The position numbers and the translations under genes are program-made. A stretch of 64,000 nucleotides of DNA from Oscillospiraceae bacterium (GTDB lineage: Bacteria > Bacillota > Clostridia > Oscillospirales > Acutalibacteraceae). A model generated the notes under the pieces. It had not been told where the DNA came from, ran no database searches, and saw only the letters and a program-made list of their open reading frames with translations. Shown here piece by piece: positions 8,387 through 16,328 of the stretch. The DNA is taken from NCBI GenBank assembly GCA_015066395.1, contig SVOL01000009.1, forward strand, positions 1 to 64,000, read 5' to 3'. Position 1 is the first letter of the stretch. Each line of letters opens with the position of its first letter.

Positions 8387-8882
8387 ACATTATAACATAA
8401 AGTCAAAGGCAAAGCCTTTGAAGCGGTGTCAGCCGCTGCCGTGTCGCAACACGGCGACTTTTATGTTTCAATGGTTTCACGGAAAAATCTTTGATTTTTA
8501 TAGAATGCGTAAGCATTCCCGACGGCTACCACGCCGTCGACGTGAAAACATTATAACATAAAGTCAAAGGCAAAGCCGTTAGAGCGGTGTCAGCCGCTGC
8601 CGTGTCGCAACACGGCGACTTTTATGTTTCAATGGTTTCACGGAAAAATCTTTGATTTTTATTGAATGCGCAAGCATTCCCGACGGCTACCACGCCGAAA
8701 ACTGTGAAAACATTATAACATAAAGTCAAGGGCGAAGCCTTTGAAGCGGTGTCAGCCGCTGCCGTGTCGCAACACGGCGACTTTTATGTTTCAATGGTTT
8801 CACGGAAAAATCCTTGATTTTTATCGAATGCGCAAGCATTCCCGACGGCTACCACGCCGTCGACGTGAAAACATTATAACAC
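8387..8882. repeat. Three tandem copies of a ~161-bp palindromic repeat
   Basis: Copies start at 8387, 8548 and 8710 with ACATTATAACATAAAGTC, and a fourth truncated start is at 8871. Lengths are 161, 162 and 161 bp with few differences. Each unit consists of two imperfect cruciforms. The first has an outer stem AACATAAA-GTC/GACTTTTATGTT enclosing GGCAAAGCC, GCGGTGTCAGCCGC and GCCGTGTCGCAACACGGC hairpins. The second has an outer stem GTTTCACG/CGTGAAAAC enclosing AATGCGCAAGCATT and GACGGCTACCACGCCGTC hairpins. It fills the gap between nfnA and comEA (about 590 bp without a gene). Confidence 0.9.
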
Positions 8883-8929
8883 ATCGTATTAATAAATAAA
8901 AGTATTCTTTTAAAATTTCTTTTTTTACG

Positions 8930-9316
8930 TCAGTCAACCGTAATGAAATCTTTAATATCATTAAAAATGCCGTCACCGATTCCGCTGACCTTTTTGATAT
9001 CGCCGATGGATTTAAAGTCACCGTTCTCATTACGGTACTGAATAATGGCCTTGGCTCTTGTGGGACCTATGCTGGGCAGTGCATCAAGCTCGGCCTCGGT
9101 CGCAGTATTTATATTAACACGGCCCGATGTACTCGAGCCGCTTACTGCATCCGCCGACTTCGACGAAGTAGTATATGCAAGCGAAACGGCACCACCCGAT
9201 TTGCTTTTGTCCGTTATATCATCCCAACCGTATGCGAATACCACGACCAGTACCGCAAACGTGATGAACACTGCAAATAAAACGATCTTTTCGACCAAAC
9301 TGTTTGATCTTTCCAT
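8930..9316 (-). CDS. comEA: ComEA-like helix-hairpin-helix DNA-binding protein
   Basis: This 128-residue protein has an N-terminal membrane anchor (about residues 11-30), a Ser-rich linker and a C-terminal ComEA-type double helix-hairpin-helix domain (about 68-128). Recognisable motifs are VNINTATEAELDALPSIGPTRA and IKKVSGIGDGIFNDI. It should bind DNA at the outer face of the membrane during uptake. It lacks the N-terminal SLBB-like region of larger ComEA proteins. No comEC follows in the window. GAGG precedes the ATG. It lies 47 nt downstream of the G5/3D gene on the same strand. Confidence 0.85.
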   Translation of the reverse strand: MERSNSLVEKIVLFAVFITFAVLVVVFAYGWDDITDKSKSGGAVSLAYTTSSKSADAVSGSSTSGRVNINTATEAELDALPSIGPTRAKAIIQYRNENGDFKSIGDIKKVSGIGDGIFNDIKDFITVD

Positions 9317-9363
9317 TAAAGCCTCACAAATAAATTCGGCGGTCGTAAATGACCGCCTTTTAA

Positions 9364-10458
9364 TTACTCAAGAATATAAATATTGACCATTCTTACGCCG
9401 AACTTAGATCCCGAAGATTCGGTCGGGAAACGAAGGTCGACCAAACGACCGCTGCCGTTGTAGGCAAAACCGCCGGTATCAGCCGCAATACAGTAACCGT
9501 AAACGTACTTTCCGTCCTGCGATACGATATACATCTTAGTGCCGTAAGGGATCTGATTGGGATTGACCGCTATATAACCGGGCTTGGATTCAAGTCCTAC
9601 TGCGGTCCATTTGTCACCCCAGTAAGCCGAAGCTTTACCGCTTATGCAGTCGGCATAATTGATGGGTACTCCGTTAGCATCAAGTTCGATCGGTTTATCG
9701 GGCTTGATGATCGAAACGCTTTTTACATCGTCACTGGTCATAACGGCCTTGTCAGAGGAATTGACGACCCTTGTACCGACCGTTTCAACCTGAGTGACCG
9801 GCTCCTTTGTAATGACCTCGCCGGACACTTCGGATGACACAACAATACCGTTAATCATGGTCTTTTTGTAAACTGTCTGCTTTTCGCCATCACTGCCCGG
9901 AGCAATCTGCACCGTACCATTCAAAAGGTCGCGGCTCTTGACAGTTGCGTAATCGTGCTTGATTATCTCGGTCACCGTTTCGTAAACATAGGTAACGCCG
10001 GTATTCTGAACATTGGCAGTTCCGTCAGAAGCATCCAAAGAAGACTGAATGCCTAGCGTCCATCTGTCAGAGTTGAACACCTTACCGCCGATGCTTTCAA
10101 CGGTAATGCCGTCCTCACCTGATATTAAGATCGAGTCAGCACGGTCGATAGAAATCACCGTCTTGCCATTTTCATCTCTGGTGGTAACGATGTCACCCGG
10201 CGACAGCTTAATGCCTGCGGAATCAATGACCTCGTCAACCGTTTCAGCGTGAGCGGTAACATGATAAACAGAGTCGCCGTCGATTATCACGAAGTTATCC
10301 AGCGCAAGACCGCCGACGGTCAGCGAAAGTACCGTAAATAAACAGAGTGCGACGCGCATCCAGGTTTTCGGTGCAACATTTTTAAGTTTCAGGATAACGC
10401 TTTTCAGTCCGTCAAAAACATTTAATTTTTGCAAGATTGCAATAACGTCTTGTAACAT
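9364..10458 (-). CDS. G5 and 3D domain protein (YabE-like)
   Basis: This 364-residue exported protein resembles YabE and Rpf-like cell-wall proteins. A transmembrane segment at about 35-55 is followed by a DUF348-type repeat (HAETVDEVIDSAGIKLSPGD), a G5 domain (about 180-255, with TVYKKTMINGIVVSSEVSGE) and a C-terminal 3D domain (about 270-362). The 3D motif Asp residues are seen in IAADTGGF and GRLVDLRF. The 3D fold is shared with MltA-like lytic transglycosylases, so it may trim peptidoglycan. CGGAGAG precedes the ATG, and a promoter lies at 10522-10549. Confidence 0.85.
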   Translation of the reverse strand: MLQDVIAILQKLNVFDGLKSVILKLKNVAPKTWMRVALCLFTVLSLTVGGLALDNFVIIDGDSVYHVTAHAETVDEVIDSAGIKLSPGDIVTTRDENGKTVISIDRADSILISGEDGITVESIGGKVFNSDRWTLGIQSSLDASDGTANVQNTGVTYVYETVTEIIKHDYATVKSRDLLNGTVQIAPGSDGEKQTVYKKTMINGIVVSSEVSGEVITKEPVTQVETVGTRVVNSSDKAVMTSDDVKSVSIIKPDKPIELDANGVPINYADCISGKASAYWGDKWTAVGLESKPGYIAVNPNQIPYGTKMYIVSQDGKYVYGYCIAADTGGFAYNGSGRLVDLRFPTESSGSKFGVRMVNIYILE

Positions 10459-10493
10459 AAAACTCTCCGATCCTTGAGATTTCTGTCATAAAT

Positions 10494-10516
10494 TTACGCC
10501 GTTTTTTGCGGCGTTA
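10494..10516 (-). promoter_or_regulatory. GC hairpin in the 5' UTR of the G5/3D gene
   Basis: An ACGCCG/CGGCGT hairpin with a T-rich loop between the promoter (10522-10549) and the start codon at 10458. It may stabilise the mRNA. No ligand-binding motif is recognised. Confidence 0.4.
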
Positions 10517-10521
10517 AAACC

Positions 10522-10549
10522 ATTATATGCATTTTTCTCAACAAGTCAA
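10522..10549 (-). promoter_or_regulatory. Promoter for G5/3D gene
   Basis: On the minus strand TTGACT (10544-10549), a 16-nt spacer and TATAAT (10522-10527). Confidence 0.75.
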
Positions 10550-10800
10550 CCAAGGGATGTGGATGCTGTTTGTGCAATTTGACGAATTTCGAGCAAAAGA
10601 AGAGGTTACAAAAAGGTTACAAAGTTGTAACTTTTTCACTTTTTGGGGGTTAGAGTCCAAAAAAGGTTACAAAAACATTGTGCAACCCTACAATTTTTTG
10701 AGACTATTTTTCACAAACAACCTTTTTCAAGCCATTTTTGGCTCAAAAATTGCCCATTTACCGCTTTTAAACCCACTTTTGTGAACATAATTATCAAACA
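10550..10800. other. Gene-free gap with GGTTACAAA repeats
   Basis: No credible CDS is seen here. The stretch is T-rich and contains three copies of GGTTACAAA (10604, 10615 and 10665) and a short inverted repeat GTTACAA-AG-TTGTAAC (10616-10631). These could be regulator sites upstream of the leftward promoter at 10522-10549. Confidence 0.4.
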
Positions 10801-10804
10801 GAGC

Positions 10805-10848
10805 GAAAAAAGACACCTTGAAATTGCAAAAAATTTCAAAGGTGTCTT
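10805..10848 (-). terminator. Terminator after phospholipase-like gene
   Basis: An AGACACC-TTTGAAATT stem that, on the minus strand, is followed by six T. Confidence 0.8.
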
Positions 10849-10901
10849 GTAAATTTTATGGTTTTAATAGGCTTTTTATAGTGGATCACACTGTATTTTC
10901 A

Positions 10902-11537
10902 TCACTTCAGCGGCAATTTTCGCACTATAAGCGAAGAAAAGACCTCACCCGACTTGACACAAAAACGCTCCATCAACTCATCATCAATAAACCGCGGCAA
11001 ATGACCTTGTGGCATTTTAAGGTCGAGTACCGCATCACGCCAATCGGCCACCTGGTCTTCCCTCAATGTTCCGATCGTTTCGGGTACCGCTTTTTCCAAA
11101 AGCGGACCGACATCCTTTTCAAACCACGGCAACCTTGACTGCAATCGCTCATAGCCATAGAGCTCGTTCCAACGCTCAGCCTTCCAAAGTTGACGAGGAA
11201 GCGTGATCGAACCGAAGTCCGCCCACAACTCCTTTTCAAAATACATATCCCAAACGATATCCGTTATTATATGTATAATATATCCCAAAAGAAACGATGC
11301 ATCGGACTGCGAGCGATGCTCCTTTTCGTAAAACTCCCGCACATTAACGAGCCATTTTTTAAGCTCATGATCCCTTAAATGGGCAGGCCAACGAATCTCC
11401 TTTGCGGCATGGCCGTCAATATTAACACTGTCGGGACTGATAGCACCCAGAAAAAACTGCTCCGGCTGTAACACCGAAGCAATTTTATTTTCCAAAATGA
11501 AATATGCAACCTTTAAGTGGGTTATGGGACCCGGCAT
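10902..11537 (-). CDS. Zinc-dependent phospholipase C-like / HD-type metal protein
   Basis: This 211-residue protein starts MPGPITHLKVAYFIL, as in the zinc-dependent phospholipase C family (PF00882), which has conserved His and Asp metal ligands. Candidate ligands are His7, the Asp in FLGAISPDSV, the His in DGHAA and the pair in GYIIHIITDIVWDMYF. No signal peptide is visible, so unlike secreted phospholipases it is probably cytosolic. Many clostridial members are uncharacterised. AAAAGGTG precedes the ATG. It has its own terminator. Confidence 0.65.
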   Translation of the reverse strand: MPGPITHLKVAYFILENKIASVLQPEQFFLGAISPDSVNIDGHAAKEIRWPAHLRDHELKKWLVNVREFYEKEHRSQSDASFLLGYIIHIITDIVWDMYFEKELWADFGSITLPRQLWKAERWNELYGYERLQSRLPWFEKDVGPLLEKAVPETIGTLREDQVADWRDAVLDLKMPQGHLPRFIDDELMERFCVKSGEVFSSLIVRKLPLK

Positions 11538-11597
11538 AATATCACCTTTTTAAGCCATAAAGCGTGTTTTTACTCGTCGTAGGTCTTAAGGATCACA

Positions 11598-11634
11598 ATC
11601 GGCATTAATTAACGATCTGTTATCGATGCCGATT
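11598..11634 (-). other. Hairpin at the 3' end of the dCMP deaminase gene
   Basis: An AATCGGCAT/ATGCCGATT inverted repeat overlaps the stop codon region. There is no T run after it, so it is more likely an mRNA 3' stabiliser or weak terminator than a strong intrinsic terminator. Confidence 0.4.
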
Positions 11635-12112
11635 AAAGCTTCAACTCAACATTCTTCATCGTCTGCTCGTAAAGGCGGTATTTAACACCGGCCGAGTCGA
11701 GCATCATTTTAGAAGCCTTGGTATACTCCTCATTTGCATATTTATCGGAAAGGTAAACTATCTCAGTTATACCCTTCTGGATGATAGCCTTCGCACACTC
11801 GTTGCAGGGAAACAGCGTGGTATAAATACGAAATCCCTTCATAGAACCGCCATTGAAGTTCAAAATAGCGTTCAATTCGGCGTGACAGACAAACATATAC
11901 TTACTATCCAAAGCGCCGCCATCTCTGTTCCAGGGGTAACAGTCATCCTCACAGCCGTAAGGGAAACCGTTGTAGCCGACCGACATAATGCGATTTTCGG
12001 CATTGACTATGCAGGCACCGACCTGAGTATTGGGGTCCTTACTGCGCTGGGAAGACAGCAGGGCAATACCCATAAAATACTCATCCCAACCAAGATAATC
12101 CTTGCGTTTCAT
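11633..12112 (-). CDS. dCMP/cytidine deaminase family protein
   Basis: This 159-residue zinc enzyme has the deaminase signature: a proton-shuttle HAE in VCHAELNAIL and the zinc cysteines in LFPCNECAKAI. It resembles ComEB/deoxycytidylate deaminase, which converts dCMP to dUMP for thymidylate synthesis. The TQVGACIVN and NGFPYGCEDD segments support dCMP deaminase over a tRNA adenosine deaminase. I start at ATG 12112, which has AAAAGGAG 8 nt upstream. The frame is open to 12148 without a better site. Confidence 0.85.
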   Translation of the reverse strand: MKRKDYLGWDEYFMGIALLSSQRSKDPNTQVGACIVNAENRIMSVGYNGFPYGCEDDCYPWNRDGGALDSKYMFVCHAELNAILNFNGGSMKGFRIYTTLFPCNECAKAIIQKGITEIVYLSDKYANEEYTKASKMMLDSAGVKYRLYEQTMKNVELKL

Positions 12113-12177
12113 ATTGAGTTCTCCTTTTAAAAAGAATTGAAAATCCAACCATATATAATGTATATATAATGTATATA

Positions 12178-12849
12178 TTATACAATATATTCAAGCAATT
12201 CCATCGGTGTGGATATCACGGCATCGGCACCGTTTGTGACAAGCTCGTCCCTATCGCGGAAGCCCCACAGGACACCGACCATAAACGCGCCCGAGCGGGA
12301 ACCCGTCATAGCGTCTACTCCCGAGTCACCTACAAAGATGCACTCAGAAGATTCGACACCCAAGGCCTTCATCGCTTCAAAAACAAGAGCCGGATCGGGT
12401 TTTGCGGGAATGCCGTCACGCTGACCGGTCACAAAATCAAAGCAATCGCCGAAATACTGAGGTATGACCTGCTGTACCATACAGTCGATCTTATTCGATA
12501 CGACACCCATTTTGATTCCCTTTTGCTTTAAGGTCGACAAAAGCTCTTGGATGCCGTCATAAACACGGGTCTCCTCCCCGGTGTGTTTATTATAAAAGTC
12601 AAGATAATACTTCTTAAGATGAGCAATGAGCGCATCATCGCGTTTATCTTCAGGTAATGCACGTTCTATCATCTTCTCGGTACCGTTGCCGCAAAAGTAC
12701 TTGTACTTTTCTGAACTATGGGTCGGCAATCCGTTTTCGATCAAAGCGAAATTTACAGCATTTGCAAGATCCCTGTATGTATCCAGCAGTGTTCCGTCAA
12801 CGTCAAAGATAACCGCTTTAATCTTCAAATCCAAACACCACACTACCAT
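12178..12849 (-). CDS. HAD-superfamily phosphatase (phosphoglycolate phosphatase-like)
   Basis: This 223-residue protein has the HAD motifs: motif I VIFDVDGTLLDT, motif II GVVSNK, the motif III lysine in GIPAKPDP and motif IV IFVGDSGVDA. A helical cap lies at about residues 20-90. It is closest to Gph/PpaX-type phosphatases, but the substrate is not predictable. The start is uncertain: the ATG at 12849 lacks a good ribosome binding site, and a TTG a few codons later is possible. The upstream region is very AT-rich. Confidence 0.8.
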   Translation of the reverse strand: MVVWCLDLKIKAVIFDVDGTLLDTYRDLANAVNFALIENGLPTHSSEKYKYFCGNGTEKMIERALPEDKRDDALIAHLKKYYLDFYNKHTGEETRVYDGIQELLSTLKQKGIKMGVVSNKIDCMVQQVIPQYFGDCFDFVTGQRDGIPAKPDPALVFEAMKALGVESSECIFVGDSGVDAMTGSRSGAFMVGVLWGFRDRDELVTNGADAVISTPMELLEYIV

Positions 12850-12991
12850 AAAATCTCAATATACACCATTATTATAATTGATACAACTTTAAATTGCAAG
12901 AATTTTAATGCTTTAAAACACCCAAATTTTCCGAAATTTGACACACTGAGTATCAATATAAGAATTTTTTTAGAAAATTGAAAAATAATAC

Positions 12992-13020
12992 TTGCAAATT
13001 TGCAACTAATGTGATAACAT
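12992..13020 (+). promoter_or_regulatory. Promoter for rpmB
   Basis: TTGCAA (12992-12997), a 17-nt spacer and TAACAT (13015-13020), 46 nt before the rpmB start. Confidence 0.6.
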
Positions 13021-13066
13021 AGCATTTGCGATTGTATGTAGTTATTCACTAAGGAGGTGCAGACCC

Positions 13067-13255
13067 ATGGCAAAATGTGATATTTGCAGTAAGGAAATCA
13101 CTTTTGGTATCAAGGTATCCCACTCACACAGACGTACAAACAGAACCTGGAAGCCCAATGTAAAGCGTGTTAAGGCTATCGTCAACGGAACTCCCCGTAG
13201 AATTTACGCCTGCACCCGTTGCCTCCGTTCTGGCAAGGTTACCCGTGCCATCTGA
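13067..13255 (+). CDS. rpmB: 50S ribosomal protein L28
   Basis: This 62-residue protein is a standard L28 of the zinc-binding type. It has two CxxC pairs (C4/C7 in AKCDIC and the pair in YACTRCLRSG), the SHSHRRTNRTWKPN segment and a basic C-terminus. AAGGAGGTG precedes the ATG. It is monocistronic, with a terminator right after it, as often seen for rpmB in Clostridia. Confidence 0.97.
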   Translation: MAKCDICSKEITFGIKVSHSHRRTNRTWKPNVKRVKAIVNGTPRRIYACTRCLRSGKVTRAI

Positions 13256-13283
13256 TGTTTTTCAAGTAAAACAGGAAAAATTT

Positions 13284-13320
13284 AAGCGAACAAGCATTGC
13301 TTGTTCGCTTTTTCCTTTTT
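13284..13320 (+). terminator. Terminator after rpmB
   Basis: An AAGCGAACAAGCA/TGCTTGTTCGCTT hairpin followed by a T-rich run. Confidence 0.85.
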
Positions 13321-13331
13321 ATATGCAGTTT

Positions 13332-13880
13332 TCACAACAAGTTGTCATCGTACACGGCACGGCTTCCGCCGATAAACTTCGGTCGAACTCTTGCGGCGGT
13401 GAGCATTGCCTCACCGACAAACTTGGTTTCGAGTCTTACGGGCACAGCAACCTCTTTTAAGTGCATACCGATAAGTGTCTGCCCTATGTCGAGTCCGGCA
13501 TCGGCCTTTATTCTTTCAACAGCACAAGGCGATTTGAACGCCTTATACGCCGCCGTTGCAAACGAACCGCCGGCTTTAGGCTGCGGAACGACATTAACAG
13601 CATCTATTCCCTTTTTCTCGGCCAGTTCCGATTCTATAATGATAGCGCGGTTAAGATGTTCACAGCACTGTGCGGCAAGATAAACGCCTTTTTCCTCAAG
13701 CACATTCATAATCGCACCGACGACCGGCACGGCAACCTCGGGTACCGAATCTGTGCCGATCTTACTGCCGATGATCTCGCTTGTCGAGCAACCGACGACC
13801 AGCACGTCACCTTTTTTAAGCTTTGCGATCTCTATAAGCTCTCTTACGGCACTTGCGGCCGCTTTGCAATACTTTTCCAT
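13332..13880 (-). CDS. ywlG: YwlG/TIGR01440 family protein (UPF0340)
   Basis: This 182-residue protein matches the YwlG family of Bacillota. Conserved blocks are VVGCSTSEIIGSKIGTDS, QCCEHLNRA and GGSRAVYDDN, and the length is typical. The biochemical function is unknown. Family structures resemble small alpha/beta enzymes. It follows the nucleotidyltransferase gene by 8 nt on the same strand, and TGAGG precedes the ATG. Confidence 0.85.
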   Translation of the reverse strand: MEKYCKAAASAVRELIEIAKLKKGDVLVVGCSTSEIIGSKIGTDSVPEVAVPVVGAIMNVLEEKGVYLAAQCCEHLNRAIIIESELAEKKGIDAVNVVPQPKAGGSFATAAYKAFKSPCAVERIKADAGLDIGQTLIGMHLKEVAVPVRLETKFVGEAMLTAARVRPKFIGGSRAVYDDNLL

Positions 13881-13888
13881 AAACTACC

Positions 13889-14758
13889 TCAAAAGTTGTA
13901 TTTTCCTTCGTCACAAAGTGCTTTTATAGCCCTCACGACCGACGGAAGATCCTCCTTGTATGTAACGCCGTACCATTTATCGTCGGCTACGAGGACCTTA
14001 GCCTTTTTAGTGCCGTTTTTGATAAGCTTATCGACAACGGCAGGAAGATAAAACTCCGACTTCGGCACGTTGATCTTTTCATCCAAAAACTTAAAAAAGT
14101 CACTGCGAATATATTTGAAAATATCGGGTGTAAATCCCCACATATTCATCGAAACGACCGTATCGGGTGACAACTGACCGACATTACCCTCTTCATCGGT
14201 AAAGCGGCACTGCGAGTCGATCTTAGTGTACTCGGTAACATCCTCTAAATAGCCGTCTTTAACGGTGCAAACACCGCGGGATACCGTACCGTTTTCGGTA
14301 ACGGTATTGGCAAGACGGAAGCCAACCATACAGTAATCATCTCCCGAACTCAAGCCCTCTGCTATTCTTTTGAAAGCCGACTCACCGTAAAAATCGTCAG
14401 CATTTATAACAGCAAACGGTGTGTTGACTTTGGGCTCACAGCAAAGAATTGCATGGCCTGTTCCCCAAGGCTTTTCTCTGCCCTCGGGTACCGAAAATCC
14501 TTCGGGCAAAGCATCTAACTCCTGATAAACGTATTCAACGGGCAATATCTTCTCTACTCTCGCACCGACAGTCTCTTTAAATTCCTTTTCGATGCTGTGC
14601 TTTATAACGAATACGACCTTATTGAATCCGGCTTTTTTGGCATCCGTCACCGAGAAATCCAAAATCGCCTCACCGTTAGGACCTACTGCCGCAACCTGTT
14701 TAAGTCCACCAAAACGGCTGCCCATACCGGCGGCCATAACAACCAATGTCAAATCCAT
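13889..14758 (-). CDS. Sugar-phosphate nucleotidyltransferase
   Basis: This 289-residue protein has the nucleotidyltransferase P-loop-like signature (VMAAGMGSRFGGLKQ), the metal Asp in VINADDFYG and the WGTGHAILC substrate region. It would make an NDP-sugar from a sugar-1-phosphate for envelope polysaccharide. It sits 15 nt downstream of the sugar transferase gene, which supports an exopolysaccharide or glycan role. I start at ATG 14758, with TTGGAG 8 nt upstream, rather than the GTG at 14767. The specific sugar is unknown. Confidence 0.8.
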   Translation of the reverse strand: MDLTLVVMAAGMGSRFGGLKQVAAVGPNGEAILDFSVTDAKKAGFNKVVFVIKHSIEKEFKETVGARVEKILPVEYVYQELDALPEGFSVPEGREKPWGTGHAILCCEPKVNTPFAVINADDFYGESAFKRIAEGLSSGDDYCMVGFRLANTVTENGTVSRGVCTVKDGYLEDVTEYTKIDSQCRFTDEEGNVGQLSPDTVVSMNMWGFTPDIFKYIRSDFFKFLDEKINVPKSEFYLPAVVDKLIKNGTKKAKVLVADDKWYGVTYKEDLPSVVRAIKALCDEGKYNF

Positions 14759-14773
14759 TGCTATCACTCCAAA

Positions 14774-16129
14774 TCACTTTTTATCGTCTTTAAGGATCGA
14801 ACTGTTTTTCTCGCTGAACCCTTCGGTGCTTTCACGGACAAACAGTATCTTAATAGTCATAATAATGAGCTTTAAATCCTCTAAGATCGAGTAATGTTCA
14901 ATATAATGCAGGTCCATATTCAGTTTATTCTGCGGAGTGGTGTTGTACTTTCCGTAGATCTGAGCATAACCTGTAAGTCCGGCCTTGACCTTGTGACGGA
15001 GATTGAACTCGGGCAACAAGATCTCGTTTTCCTCAATGATCTCCTTCATTTCGGGTCTCGGACCTACTATCGACATATCGCCGAAGAGGATATTGAACAA
15101 CTGTGGCAGTTCATCCAAACGGAAAGGGCGGATGATCTTGCCGACCAGCGTTATCCTATCGTCATCAACCGTGGTCTTCTTGACCTCTTCACCCGGCTTT
15201 TTGACCTTCATCGAGCGGAATTTATAAATGTTAAACTCACGGTTGTTACGGGTAACTCGAACCTGTTTGAAAATAATCGGTCCTCTGTCGGTCAGCTTTA
15301 TTGCCAAAGCAATAGCCAGCATAATAGGGCTCGACAGAATGATGCCGATCGAAGACAAAACAATGTCCATCGTTCGTTTCATAACACGCTGTTCCATCGA
15401 AAGTCCGCCGTTATGCAGGAACAAGACCGGCGTGTCGAAGATCTGAACAGGGTAACTTCCGTTCAAAATAGTGTCGGCCGACGAGGGCAACAGATATATT
15501 CTCTTATCTCTCGAATAGCAGTAATTTAGTATTTCAGACTTGACGTTATTATCAAAATCGCAAATGAGAACCGTGTCAAACTCATCAATGGTCCGCTTGA
15601 TCTCATCCATACTTTTGTCAACGGTAATACCTTTTGAAAGCACAAAGCGCTCCTTGATAGTAGCCATTTTTTTGATTATATCATTACGGTTTTCTATCGA
15701 GAACACCGCCAAAACGCTTCTCGCTTTGTAGAGCGTAAAATAGCAAAAACTAAGCGTATGCATTACCGCCATTACAATAATGACCTGAAAAACCATAAGT
15801 GCCAGCATATACAAAGGGTTCACCAACCGACGCGCAACGAGGCACAGTTCAAAATAAACAAAGCAATTAGTAAATGCCAACGACAGCGACATACTGTAGA
15901 CCAGCTCGTGCATCCGCATAATGCCGACCTTGAACGCGTCATAGATCGTAACAAAAACAAACAGTATCACAAGATACGTGAAAACTATAAACAGGTCACC
16001 CCACTTGCCCAACGAGGCCTGCGGGTAGAACAACTGCCACACAGCAATAAATGCAGTCACCAGTGTCACGATCGACATCAGCTTCAGTATATTCAAAACC
16101 GTATTACGGAATTTTATCAACGCGGTCAA
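14774..16129 (-). CDS. Polyprenyl-phosphate sugar-1-phosphate transferase
   Basis: This 451-residue protein is a WcaJ/PglC-superfamily enzyme that would attach the first sugar phosphate to undecaprenyl phosphate. The N-terminal half has four or five transmembrane helices and a CoA-binding-like domain (about residues 145-250). The C-terminal bacterial sugar transferase domain (about 258-450) contains KRTMDIVLSSIG, DRGPIIFKQ, YKFRSM, RLDELPQLFNIL and VGPRPEM. It uses a TTG start with AGGAAGG 9 nt upstream. It is the first gene of a three-gene leftward operon. Confidence 0.9.
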   Translation of the reverse strand: MTALIKFRNTVLNILKLMSIVTLVTAFIAVWQLFYPQASLGKWGDLFIVFTYLVILFVFVTIYDAFKVGIMRMHELVYSMSLSLAFTNCFVYFELCLVARRLVNPLYMLALMVFQVIIVMAVMHTLSFCYFTLYKARSVLAVFSIENRNDIIKKMATIKERFVLSKGITVDKSMDEIKRTIDEFDTVLICDFDNNVKSEILNYCYSRDKRIYLLPSSADTILNGSYPVQIFDTPVLFLHNGGLSMEQRVMKRTMDIVLSSIGIILSSPIMLAIALAIKLTDRGPIIFKQVRVTRNNREFNIYKFRSMKVKKPGEEVKKTTVDDDRITLVGKIIRPFRLDELPQLFNILFGDMSIVGPRPEMKEIIEENEILLPEFNLRHKVKAGLTGYAQIYGKYNTTPQNKLNMDLHYIEHYSILEDLKLIIMTIKILFVRESTEGFSEKNSSILKDDKK

Positions 16130-16255
16130 TTAAAACGCCTTCCTTCAACGCCACTCAGAACGTATTTATACATTATAGATTATACTATAAATATCACTAA
16201 TTGTCAATAAACGACCGTATGTTGCTCTCTTTTACGCTTCACGGCAGAATAATCC

Positions 16256-16283
16256 TTGACTTTTTCGGAAATTGTACTATACT
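16256..16283 (+). promoter_or_regulatory. Promoter for glyS
   Basis: TTGACT (16256-16261), a 16-nt spacer and TATACT (16278-16283). The leader to the start codon is short and holds no T-box. Confidence 0.7.
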
Positions 16284-16328
16284 AATAATATTATTAAGCA
16301 TATTGCTGATCTCTCAAGGAGGGTAATT

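Noticed and set aside
8338-8412. N-terminal extension of nfnA to ATG 8412
   Set aside because: The added residues read through the palindromic repeat and have no family similarity. GTG 8337 has a good ribosome binding site.
8413-8890. Palindromic array as a CRISPR
   Set aside because: Units are directly adjacent 161-bp copies without spacers, and no cas gene is present.
10527-10852. Two plus-strand frames in the 10.5-10.85 kb gap
   Set aside because: They lack ribosome binding sites, lie over the leftward promoter and a terminator, and resemble no protein.
16140-16328. T-box before glyS
   Set aside because: The leader from the promoter to the start codon is only about 40 nt and has no T-box sequence or terminator.
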